NCBI GenBank assembly: GCA_026770575.1 | Contig: MU657184.1 | Coordinates: forward strand, 567,925 to 590,639 | Direction: 5' to 3' | DNA from: Pelagophyceae sp. CCMP2097 | Lineage: Eukaryota; Sar; Pelagophyceae | Length of the DNA stretch: 22,715 nt | Shown: in pieces, positions 1-7,889 of the stretch | How the letters are laid out: the number at the start of each line of letters is the position of its first letter | Position numbering within the stretch: position 1 is the first letter of the stretch | Program-made: the position numbers and the translations under genes | Notes under the pieces: generated by a model | The model's database searches: none | The model's input: only the letters and a program-made list of their open reading frames with translations | Told to the model about the DNA's origin: nothing

Positions 1-320
1 CTTGCGCTTCTTCGACGGCGGAGCGGCGGCCTCTGGCGTCGGCGGGGCCTCGCCGGCGGCCTCTGGCGTCTTGCGGCGCTGCGCTGGCGCTTCGCCGACG
101 ACCTCCTCGCGGAAGTCGGCCCAATTCTTGCGCGTCGTCGTCGTCGTCGTCCGAGGAAGAGGAAGAAGAAAACAGCTCCGAGACGGTCTTGCGCTTCTTC
201 GACGGCGGAGCGGCGGCCTCTGGCGTCGGCGGGGCCTCGCCGGCGGCCTCTGGCGTCTTGCGGCGCTGCGCTGGCGCTTCGCCGACGACCTCCTCGCGGA
301 AGTCGGCCCAATTCTTGCGC
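1..320. repeat. Perfect 133-bp direct repeat (1-133 and 188-320)
   Basis: Bases 1-133 and 188-320 are identical, with a 54-bp unique spacer. The first copy starts at the window edge, so the repeat may extend leftwards. The second copy lies in the reading frame of the minus-strand gene and encodes a basic NLS-like stretch (KKRKTVSELF follows it in the spacer). The offset of 187 bp is not a multiple of three, so the copy at 1-133 is read in another frame if transcription continues unspliced. The spacer encodes Ser and Asp runs. This is either a recent tandem duplication or an assembly or sequencing artefact. Confidence 0.95.
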
Positions 321-2646
321 TTCCCCGACGGCTTTGATGCGTCGTCGTCGTCGTCTTCGTCGGCGCCCGAGCCGTCGTCCTCCGCGGGCGCGGCGCCGTC
401 GGCTGCCGCCCTAGGCCGCAGCGGCATGTTCCCGCTGCGGCGCAACGATGCGGCCGTCGGCTGGCACACCGGGTTGACGTCGTCGTCTTCGTCGTCGTCG
501 TCGCCCTGCGCGGCGCCGTGGTCGGACCCGGATTCCGAGTCGGAGTCGGAGCCGAACGAGTCGTCGTCCGACTCTTGCGCGCGCTGCTCGGCCAGCGCGG
601 CGGCGCGCTTGGCGGCGTGGTCGGTGGCGCGCGCCTTTGCGTGGAGTTGCGCCGGCTGCTCGTCGTAAGGGATGGTGCTGATTTCGGTGGCCGGGACTCT
701 CAAGTCGCCATCCTCGTCGCAGTCCGCAAACTCGGGCATCCCGGGTGCCGCAATCTCCTTGACCAAGTCCTCCAGGATCCAGTCCTCGTTGATGTACTCG
801 TGCGTCCAGACGCAGAGGTTGGCGTCCGAGGCGGCGACGCCGGAGCAGCGGTCCTTCTCGGTTTTTTTCGTGGCCCGGGCCCGTGCGTAGAAAATGGCCA
901 AGCGCGCGTACGTCTCCTCTGGGTACTCCGGCGTCTTCTTGCCCGCCTCCACCCACGCGCGCGGCGGCGACGGGTAGCAGTAGTGCTGCAGCGCGCGCGG
1001 CTCCAGCAGCTCCGTGCCGTCTGCGGCCATGAGCTAAGGAGCAAAACGTCGGGGCAGAGGCGACCGGGCAAACAGGGACGCACGGGCCCGGTCAGGTTGT
1101 ACTCCTTGGCTTCCTTGCCCAGCACGGCGACGACCTCGGCCGGGTCCTATAGGCGATGCATGACGCTCGCACCGGAAGGCGGCTTTACGGGCGCGGCGTT
1201 GGACGTTGCGGAGGCGGAGCTCGCAGGCCTTGACGAGTTCGACGACGTCCTTGAACAGGAGCGTGAAGGAGAGGCGCGACGCGTCGGCGTGGCCCATAAA
1301 CTCCCACTCCGTGGCCCGGAGGTCCGTGCGCGCCTCGCGCTCGTAGCCACAGAGCTGGAGAAAGGTGCGAACCGACTCGACGCTCTTGATCTCACTGTCG
1401 TACGTCCGCCCTGCGCCGTTGTGGTGCCGGTAGTTGGAGCAGCTGCGAAGTTTCAAAGTCCGCGGGCGCGCGGCCGACGCGTACGCACAAGACCCTCGAC
1501 CGGCACTGCAGCGGCGCGTCGGCGATCTTGAGCACGTCGAGGAGCGCGCGGATCTTGACGCCCTTGAGCCTGGCGGCGCGGGCTCCGTAAGGCGCGCGAA
1601 AGGCCCCGCGCGCTCACTTTTTCTTTGGCACCGTGGCGTCGGCCACCAGGATGGGCTCGACAAACTGCATGAGCTGCCAAAAGTCGAGGTCGTCGACGCG
1701 GATGCGGCCCTGGAAGCAGTCGAGATTGAACTCCTACGCAAACGACTTTGAAACGAGGCTCGCCGACGCGTCGACGCGAATACGGGTCGACGCGAATACG
1801 GGCGCCGGGCGCGGACCTCTTCCGTGCCGCCGAGCTTGAAATACTCGCCGATGGTCTTCGCGGTGCTGACCTAGCGGGGCAAGCTCCGGCGCCGCAAGCG
1901 TTTGCACCGCGTTTGCCGGCCGGGAGCGCGGCGCGGGCGCGCGCGATGAACTGCGTCTTCTCGAGCTGTTCCGGCCGGCCGCCGATGAGCATGTACTTGA
2001 TGCGCGTCGCCGGCTGGTCGCGGAGCAGGCGCAGCGCGACGCCGCGCTCGTGCGGGTGCCTGTTTCGAGGGAGGCGTCCGGGGGGGGTCGCGGTATCTTT
2101 TCGCGCCGCGGCGTTTCGCTTGGCGGGCGCGTGTGGGCGGGAGACGCACGCGACGACGTAGTCGAGGAGGGCGGTGGCTGCGTCGGCGCCGCCTTTGTCC
2201 AAGTCCATGGCCCGTCTCGAGCAGTGCTTGAGCACCTCTCTCTCTTCCTTGCCATATTCCCAGTCGTCCATGCCGTCGAGGCGTGCCTCCTCGGCCCAGC
2301 GGCCGCCCCAGGGCGCGCGCTTGTCAAAGTCCAGCACGCTCTTGGCCTCGACGTCGGCGGGCGCCAGCGCGTCGAGGCGCGCGCGGATGCTCGACGGCCC
2401 GCTCGTGGAGAAGAACTTGTCGGGCGCCGCGCGCGGCGGCGGCGGCGCCTCGTAGTCCGCAGCCGCCTCCTCCGCCTCCCCCCAGAGGTCCCCCTCCTCG
2501 AACTCGTCGCCGTCCCAGTCGCTCTCGCTGCCGCTGCCGTCGACGGCCGACATGATCTCGTCGGCCAGCGCCGTTAACGTGGGGGGCGCCGCGTCCACCG
2601 GCAGCACCGTCGCCACGTCGTCCATCGGCACGTCGAGGGCCAGCAT
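1..2646 (-). CDS. Multi-exon acidic nuclear-type protein, family not recognised (3' end outside window)
   Basis: I do not recognise the family. The ATG at 2646 opens an acidic N-terminus (SGSESDWDGDEFEEGD). Inferred exons, in transcript order, are 2150-2646, 1945-2059, 1817-1870, 1618-1733, 1489-1569, 1205-1442, 1084-1146 and 1033 to the window edge. Phases agree at every junction and most boundaries are GT...TAG|G (donors GTGCGT, GTCCGC, GTGAGC). The end of exon 2 is ambiguous and is best read as a GC donor; the donor of exon 6 (GTCCAA) is weak. Spliced joints give continuous hydrophilic-helical sequence, for example VVA|HPHERGV, KKK|LKGVKI and RVF|CSNYRHH. The long last exon carries YINEDWILEDLVKEI, then a Ser/Asp-rich tract (SDDDSFGSDSDSESGSD), an Asp run and two basic clusters (SGKRKNW, PSKKRKT), which suggests a nuclear or nucleolar protein. 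About 730 residues lie in the window. The final 130 codons cross a frame-disrupting duplication. Confidence 0.6.
1771..1802. repeat. 16-bp tandem repeat inside an intron
   Basis: The unit tcgacgcgaatacggg occurs at 1771-1786 and 1787-1802, exactly twice. It falls in the inferred intron 1734-1816 of the first gene. It has no evident coding role. Confidence 0.9.
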
Positions 2647-2670
2647 TCTTCGCGCGGCTCTGCGAAGAAT
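2645..2670 (-). promoter_or_regulatory. 9-bp perfect hairpin overlapping the start codon of the first gene
   Basis: ATTCTTCGC at 2645-2653 and GCGAAGAAT at 2662-2670 are exact reverse complements around an 8-nt loop. The stem includes two bases of the proposed ATG (2644-2646). If the 5' UTR covers this region, the start codon sits at the base of a stem, which could lower initiation there or favour the in-frame ATG at 2625. The structure is seen directly; the regulatory role is inferred. Confidence 0.4.
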
Positions 2671-3180
2671 TGAAAGTCTCCCCGACCGCACCTCTCTCTC
2701 TCCCAACTGTGTTTGTGTGTTCAGCATAAAAGGGATGCAAAACAAGAGGCTGATCATCATCCCTGATGTGCAGCTCGCTATTTGCTCTGCAGGGATGCAT
2801 CTCGCGCCAAGGTGCGCCTGTTTGAGCCGCATACCCAGGGAGCTTGTGCGCCACCAATCGAGCTGCCGCTCTTCAAGTGGGCTTTTTTATGTGTGACGAA
2901 AACGCCGTTCAAACGGGTTTGGTGGAAGCTTCCGCTGGCCCTCCGGCCCGACGTCGGGGTGGAGCTGTGCGGCTGCGGCAAGTGGGGCCGACCTGCGCGG
3001 CCCGCGCGTCGGGGCGCATGGGTCATAGTTTCCAAGTGCACCGTATTAGTTAAAAAAATCCGTCACACCCGGCGTCGACCCGCGGTCGACGAGCTGCGTA
3101 TTCGGAGGCCGTGCGCCATCGCGAGTGCGTGCGGCGGCGCCGGCGGCGGCTGCTCGAGCGTCGCAGCGACGGCGCGGGGC
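2647..3180. other. Intergenic: promoter and 5' UTR of first gene, 3' UTR of Lys-rich gene B
   Basis: This 534-bp stretch separates two minus-strand genes. The right part (about 3070-3180) is the 3' flank of Lys-rich gene B and is conserved with the flank of its paralogue. The rest is less GC-rich than the genes, with short A or T runs near 2884 and 3051. Open frames here on the plus strand have no convincing protein character. No other gene is seen. Confidence 0.6.
3074..3122 (-). promoter_or_regulatory. Conserved 3' block with stem-loop after Lys-rich gene B
   Basis: About 60-105 nt downstream of the stop of gene B, a block of about 45 bp nearly matches 3857-3903 downstream of paralogue A (core gacgagctgcgtattcggag). 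It includes GTCGACC-CGC-GGTCGAC at 3074-3090, a 7-bp stem with a 3-nt loop. The paralogue has a related palindrome, GACCCGCGGGTC. Retention of this block while the introns diverged suggests a 3' UTR or 3'-end processing role. That role is inference. Confidence 0.45.
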
Positions 3181-3516
3181 TTAGCCGAACGACTTGGACG
3201 AGCCGCTCTCCTTTCGCTTCTCGCGCTTGCGGTCCTGCTCCTCCTTCTTCTTGGCAGCCTAAAGGAAAACAGTATGGTAGGGGTCCGTATAAGGTCGCCG
3301 CCGCCCGCGGCCCGCGGCCCGCGGCTCGCTAGGCCTCTGCCAGGAAATAACATCCAGAAATCATACCCGGCCCCGGGTTCAACAGTGCGGCTCTCGTGGG
3401 TGACTCGCCTTGGTGGGGTCCGCCTTGGCCTTGTTCTCCTGCTTCTTCTTCTTCTTTTCCGCGTCAGTCAGCTTGTCCGGGATCTTGGCACGGCCATCAG
3501 CAGCCTTGGGCGGCAT
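3181..3516 (-). CDS. Small Lys-rich charged protein, paralogue B (61 aa, one GC-AG intron)
   Basis: The ATG at 3516 (MPPKAADGRAKIPDKLTDAE) begins exon 3409-3516 (36 codons). Exon 3181-3258 supplies AAKKKEEQDRKREKRKESG and the ending SSKSFG before TAA. The intron 3259-3408 (150 nt) starts GCGAGT and ends CTTTAG, a GC-AG intron in phase 0. The product is an almost wholly charged, probably helical or disordered 61-residue protein rich in Lys, Glu, Asp and Arg. I cannot assign a family; size and composition recall small nucleic-acid or ribosome-associated proteins such as SERF or TMA7, but no diagnostic motif of either is present. Paralogue A lies 453 bp upstream in tandem. Exons are nearly identical (one extra Ala, Asp to Thr before the junction) while the introns do not align, so selection acts on the protein. 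Confidence 0.8.
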
Positions 3517-3968
3517 TTTTCTCTCTTTCGAAAACGCTCGCTAGGTAATGAATACGGTAAATGCTCGGTACCGTCGTCCGTGACAAAAAGGGTCGACGAA
3601 ATCTTCAGAAGTCGTCCAAGGTTGACGTCGTCGAGCGGCGTTCTCGAGGCCGGAGCTTGCCGAGATGCGTCCTAGGTAGGCGAATGATCACGATAATAAT
3701 TTATTTGGACAAACTCTGCAAGTGTATGTTTCCATGGGGCCCGCAAGTCGTCGTTGAGGTGAGGACGGTGGCCGGTCGGCCCTGTTCGCGCCGCGCGCCG
3801 CCGGGGTCGCGGCTTCGAATGCATTGTGTAATTAGGAGAATTGTTCACCTGCCCGCCGACCCGCGGGTCGACGAGCTGCGTATTCGGAGGTCGTGCGCCA
3901 TCGTTGCGAGGGCATGCGGCGGCGGGGGGGTCGCCAGCCGCGTGGGCGTCGCAGCGTTGGCGCGGCGC
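3517..3968. other. Spacer between the tandem Lys-rich genes
   Basis: This 452-bp stretch contains the 5' flank of copy B and the 3' flank of copy A. Bases 3857-3968 resemble the 3' flank of copy B. The rest holds no open frame with protein character. An AT-rich patch (gataataatttattt, about 3693-3707) could be promoter or polyadenylation sequence. Nothing else is seen. Confidence 0.6.
3857..3903 (-). promoter_or_regulatory. Conserved 3' block with palindrome after Lys-rich gene A
   Basis: This is the counterpart of 3074-3122. It contains the 12-bp palindrome GACCCGCGGGTC at 3859-3870 followed by the shared core gacgagctgcgtattcggag. It lies about 65-110 nt past the stop of copy A, the same distance as in copy B. 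Confidence 0.45.
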
Positions 3969-4304
3969 TTATCCGAAGGACTTGGACGAGCCGCTCTCCT
4001 TCCGCTTCTCGCGCTTGCGGTCCTGCTCCTCCTTCTTCTTGGCAGCCTAAGGAGAAGACATTCGCCTCGCGGTTCGTGGGGGCGGGCCGGCGGCTCGCGC
4101 GGCCCCCGCCCGCCCGCGGCGCCTCTTCTCCAACGCAGTTCGATGACCAAAAAGTCGGAACCCAAGTGCAACCCTGGTGGAGTCTCAAAGGTTCCTCGCC
4201 TTGTCGGGGTCGGCCTTGGCCTTGTTCTCCTGCTTCTTCTTCTTCTTCTCCGCGTCAGTCAGCTTGTCGGGGATCTTGGCACGGCCATCAGCCTTGGGCG
4301 GCAT
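3969..4304 (-). CDS. Small Lys-rich charged protein, paralogue A (60 aa, one GC-AG intron)
   Basis: The ATG at 4304 opens exon 4200-4304 (MPPKADGRAKIPDKLTDAEK, 35 codons). Exon 3969-4046 is identical in protein to that of paralogue B and ends SSKSFG then TAA. The intron 4047-4199 (153 nt) starts GCGAGG and ends CCTTAG; no GT donor gives an open frame, because reading through meets TGA four codons later. The GC donor and the TTAG|GC acceptor are shared with copy B although the intron bodies differ. Function is unknown. A tandem duplication with a period of about 790 bp made the pair. Confidence 0.8.
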
Positions 4305-5334
4305 TGTTTTGTCGTGCTGTTGTTGCTCGCCACAATCAACGTTCGAGGAAAGTAGTTCGCGACGGTCGCTCTTGCATTTTTGGACGAAAAGTTGGACCCT
4401 TTTTGTGCTGTTCACGACGTGCACTTTCGTATGGCGAACTTTCTAGAAGGGTTCTCGGCCAATCATCTTCGAGCACGCGTTCACCCTCGTAAAGGTCCGT
4501 CACGCTTACGGTTTGGCTAGGGTTCGGGTCAAGGTTAGGCATAAGAGGACATAGCTATCCGACCGGAGCGTGCATTCATTCATGCTGACGCCCAAATCGA
4601 CCTTGGGCTGCGAGCAGTCAGACTTCTAGTGGCGAGGACGGTACAGGCACCTCGAGCCGCGAGGATTTCGAAGAAGAAGAACACGGACAAACGTTGTCGG
4701 AGCCGCTCATTGACGGTGGCGTCACACCAATGTCGGTGACGTCGAACGTGCCGACGGTGGCGTCGCGCCAAGCGTCGGTGACTCTGACGAAGCCGCTTGA
4801 GGCCGCGCGCGCGGACATCGAAGGCGAGCCAGCGCTTGCCGCGCGGGTAGCCCGGCGCTGACGGGTGGGCGGTATGCGTCGACGTGCGTCTCCCTGCCGG
4901 CGCCGTGCCCCAAGCTCGTCTCGGCCCAGCCGCCGTCGAGGACGGGAGCCGGACGGCAGCAGCTCCGATGTCTGCGCGTCGCCCAGCGCCGCCGCCGCTC
5001 CGTCGAGCGAAGACGCGTCGAGCGAAAGCGCGGGGTAAGCGTCAAGAGTGTCGAACCCACGCGGTGCCTGGTGCGAGGACGAGCCGCGCGTCACAGGGCC
5101 GCGCACGCGGCAATCACAGGTGGTGAATCGCCTCTCGACACGAGTATACGTCCGAACTTGGGGCCAAAGGGGCCCCGGCCGAGAAGGCGGAGCAAGAACA
5201 AAACGGCGTGGTCGCCGAATCGAGCCGATTGGCGATAGCCTCAGGTCGTACGCTCGTGAGGCGCGGCTTGTGCCTCACGGGAGACGCTGGACCGTCTGCA
5301 CCCGGTGCCAGGCTCCGCGTCGGTCGGCAGCGAA
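4305..5334. other. Divergent intergenic region; no convincing gene
   Basis: This 1030-bp stretch lies between Lys-rich gene A (-) and the amine oxidase (+), so both promoters should be here. The left 300 bp is distinctly AT-richer. Bases 4618-5106 are GC-rich with a minus-strand open frame of 162 codons, but its amino-acid composition shifts between frames, it has no recognisable motif and starts only at a GTG. A degenerate gene or an unrecognised exon is possible. I see no RNA gene. Confidence 0.5.
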
Positions 5335-7449
5335 ATGGTGGTGCGGCCGCGCGTCACCATCGTCGGCGCCGGCCTCGCCGGCCTCCGCGCCGCGTACGTC
5401 TTGGTCCGCACGGGCCAGTTCGACGTCTTCGTCCTCGAGGCGGCGCAGCGGCCCGGCGGCCGCGTGCGCACGCTGTTGGCCGGCGGCCACGAGCGATGCG
5501 GCCTCGAGCCGCTGGAGATGGGCGCGACGTGGATCCACGGCACGCCCAATGCCCTCCTCGAGTTCGCGCAACCCGCGGCAACCGCTCCCGGCGCCCGGGC
5601 CGGCTGCCGCATCTGCTACAGCGACGGTTCGGCCGTCGAGGACGTGGACGCCTTTCGGGCGGCGGCGCGGTGGACGGCCCGGCGCCTCGAGGACGTTTCG
5701 GGCGGGCCGCCCGCGGCGTCCGTCGGCGCGCGCGTGCGTTCGCTTTCCCCGCCGGCCGGCGGCGGCGCGCTGTTCCTGGCGGCGCGCGAGCACCGCCTGC
5801 GGTGGGAGCGGGCCATCTCGGGCTGCGGCGACGTCGACGATCTGGCTGTTGATGGCTGGCACGAGTACGAGGAGCGCGGCGGCGGCGATGCGCGCGTGCG
5901 GGGTGGCTTCAGCTCCGTCGTAGACGCGCTGCGAGCGGCGCTGCCCCGCGATGTGGTGAAAGTGGGCCAGAACGCCGTCTCTATCACGAGCGTGCCTCGT
6001 GAGAAAGGCGACGACGCCGAGGGCCAGTGCTTCCGCACGCTCGCCGACGACGGCACGGTCTACGACTCGGAGCACGTCGTCGTCGCCGTCTCCCTCGGCG
6101 CGCTGAAGAGCGGTGCCATATCATTCGAGCCGCGGAGCCTTGTGGCCGCGCAGACGTGGCGAGCGATCGACGCGCGAGGGCCGCGTCTGTCATTGGGGTA
6201 CCGTCGCAGGGATAAAAGCGGAGAGCGGCATGAGATCGAGGGGGGCGGGGAAGACCCTGGTACGCTGAAGACGGTTGGAGCGGTTGCCGTAACATGCCAT
6301 GCTAGGCACTGGGTTTTGGCCTCGTCAACAAGCTCGCGCTGGCGTGGGACGTCCCGTGGTGGGGCGCCGAAGACGAGTGGCAGTGCGTCTGGAGGCCCGG
6401 CGACGCAGACCGCCTCGCAAAAGGGGAAAAGTGGCTCGAGGCCGTCACTTCCTGGCGCGTCGTCGACGACCACCGAATCGAGTGCTGGCTCGGCGGCCCC
6501 GGCGCCGCCGCCTTTGAAGGCCTGGACGACGCATCCATCCTCGCGGCCGCGACGAGGCACCTGGCGAAGTTGTCGGGCAAGACATCGATCGTTTTGCAGG
6601 GCGCGTCCATCGCGATGCGGACGTCGTGGGGCGCGGCCCCATCTCGCGGGTCGTACTCGTACGTCAAGGTATGCGCGACGGGTTACGACATCGACGCCTT
6701 TGCGTCGCCGCAGAACGTCGTTCGTTTCGCCGGCGAGCACACGTCGAGGCACCGCTACTCCACTGCAGACGGGGCCCTCGACTCGGGGTGCGCTACCCCG
6801 CTCGCAGCAATATACCGAAACGACCGGACGTAGGCTCCGCGCGGCAGAGTCCATCATCGCCGCCGCCGCTCGTTTCCCGCCCTTTTCCTGCGTCATCATC
6901 CTGCGCGAGGCCGCGCAAGGCGACGGCGCGGCGCATCGGCGCCTCGTGCTGGCGGAGCGTCGCGACGCCGGCGCGTCGGCGGCGCCGTCTCAGCTGACGT
7001 GTTTCGGCGGCAAGCGCGAGGTCGGCGAGACGGACGTCGCCTGCGCCCTCCGCGAGCTCGAAGAGGAGGTGGCCGGGCTCGGTTTACAAGCGGCGGACCT
7101 GCAAACGGGCTGCGATTTGACCGTCGACGGCGTCGTCATCGCGCGGTTCTTCGTGGCGCGGCACCGTGGCGGTGCCATCGACTGCCGCATCCCGGGCCGA
7201 GAAGCGGCGTGGGTCGAAGACGACGACGCGAAGTGGAGCCCCTGGCACGCCCTCGCGCTCCAAACGGTCCTCCGCGACAGCCACGAGGGCCCGCGATTCG
7301 CGCACTTGGTCGACGGCGACGTCGACGTCGCGGCGCTGCTCGAGAAGCTGCCCGTCGCCCAGGAATTCCAAGACGTCATCCGAAACCTTCGAGGACCCAT
7401 TGCCACCGCCGCTCAAGACGCAGCGGCGACACAAGGACCCTCTTGGTAA
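5335..7449 (+). CDS. FAD-dependent amine oxidase (polyamine oxidase/LSD1-type) fused to a Nudix hydrolase
   Basis: Exons 5335-6171, 6306-6787 and 6834-7449 join in phase to 644 codons. The ATG at 5335 is chosen because the FAD-binding strand follows at once (VTIVGAGLAGLRAAYVL, G11, G13, G16, then LEAAQRPGGRVRT). The middle has MGATWIHG, LGALKSGAISFEP and, in exon 2, LGFGLVNKLALAWD, where K288 aligns with the flavin-site lysine of LSD1 and polyamine oxidases. The C-terminal FAD motif is VVRFAGEHTSRHRYSTADGA. Family members oxidise polyamines or methyl-lysine and release H2O2. The usual end (ALDSG|LRAAES) then continues into a Nudix fold whose box, residues 499-521, is GGKREVGETDVACALRELEE, matching Gx5Ex7REUxEE except that the late Gly is Ala. 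Intron 1 (6172-6305) is best read as GC-AG; intron 2 (6788-6833) is GT-AG and only 46 nt. The Nudix substrate is unknown. A separate downstream Nudix gene is unlikely, because no start or stop separates the domains. Confidence 0.85.
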   Translation: MVVRPRVTIVGAGLAGLRAAYVLVRTGQFDVFVLEAAQRPGGRVRTLLAGGHERCGLEPLEMGATWIHGTPNALLEFAQPAATAPGARAGCRICYSDGSAVEDVDAFRAAARWTARRLEDVSGGPPAASVGARVRSLSPPAGGGALFLAAREHRLRWERAISGCGDVDDLAVDGWHEYEERGGGDARVRGGFSSVVDALRAALPRDVVKVGQNAVSITSVPREKGDDAEGQCFRTLADDGTVYDSEHVVVAVSLGALKSGAISFEPRSLVAAQTWRAIDARGPRLSLGYRRRDKSGERHEIEGGGEDPGTLKTVGAVAVTCHARHWVLASSTSSRWRGTSRGGAPKTSGSASGGPATQTASQKGKSGSRPSLPGASSTTTESSAGSAAPAPPPLKAWTTHPSSRPRRGTWRSCRARHRSFCRARPSRCGRRGARPHLAGRTRTSRYARRVTTSTPLRRRRTSFVSPASTRRGTATPLQTGPSTRGALPRSQQYTETTGRRLRAAESIIAAAARFPPFSCVIILREAAQGDGAAHRRLVLAERRDAGASAAPSQLTCFGGKREVGETDVACALRELEEEVAGLGLQAADLQTGCDLTVDGVVIARFFVARHRGGAIDCRIPGREAAWVEDDDAKWSPWHALALQTVLRDSHEGPRFAHLVDGDVDVAALLEKLPVAQEFQDVIRNLRGPIATAAQDAAATQGPSW

Positions 7450-7889
7450 AATCGGAACAATTTTGAAAAGTCGGGACAGCGATGTCGATTTTGAGAGCGC
7501 CGACGACGGGAGGCCGGGCCACGTGCGCCATCTGCCTGTGGATCTGCTTCCAATCGACGGCGGACATTAGACGCGTCTACGGGTGCTGCTGCAAGAGCAC
7601 GGACCGCTCCAGTCCCGTATACAATTGTAGTCCTCATCGAAGGGACCTCGCGTACTCTTGGTCCGTAGGAACTTGGTAGAATCTCAATCTCGTGTTGCGA
7701 ATACGAGGTCCACCGTGTCGAACCGCACCGGGCAAGGGCTCTCGAACGAACCCCGCCTCCGGCTCTCCGACGTGGTATTTTTAATTGGGCCGCTCCTTTG
7801 CGGTCGGCTTGGCGCGGCTTGGCGCGGCCGCTCCTTTGCGGTCGGCTCGGCGCCCGCCTCTTCCTGCGCGCGGGCGCCCTTGCGGTCGA
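7450..7889. other. Convergent 3' intergenic region
   Basis: The amine oxidase (+) and the Pol I subunit gene (-) converge on this 440-bp stretch, so it should hold both 3' UTRs and polyadenylation sites. No protein-like frame is seen. It contains the repeats described at 7788-7847. Confidence 0.6.
7788..7847. repeat. 22-bp direct repeat with 38-bp period
   Basis: The sequence ggccgctcctttgcggtcgg plus ct occurs at 7788-7809 and 7826-7847. Between the copies a ttggcgcggc decamer occurs twice in tandem. It lies about 40-100 bp beyond the stop codon of the Pol I gene, in its likely 3' UTR. Confidence 0.9.

Noticed and set aside
189..668. Plus-strand Ser-rich open frame
   Set aside because: It is the antisense of Asp and Glu codons (gac/gag read as gtc/ctc) in the minus-strand gene, whose splice phases are coherent.
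3061..4355. Plus-strand frames with Leu-rich, transmembrane-like runs (for example LLSLLALAVLLLLLLGSL) in both copies
   Set aside because: They are antisense shadows of the Lys/Glu-rich exons of the tandem minus-strand genes; both copies show it only because the exons are duplicated.
4515..4545. Telomere-like ttaggg-related sequence (ctagggttcgggtcaaggttagg)
   Set aside because: The units are degenerate and not tandem; no array is present.
5048..5923. Plus-strand frame and several minus-strand frames over the amine oxidase start
   Set aside because: They lack any motif, while the overlapping frame carries a full FAD-binding site.
6126..6840. Continuous 714-codon frame 5305-7449 read without splicing
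   Set aside because: The stretch between the oxidase and the Nudix domain is then Arg/Ser-rich nonsense; another frame has the conserved oxidase sequence, so two introns are required.
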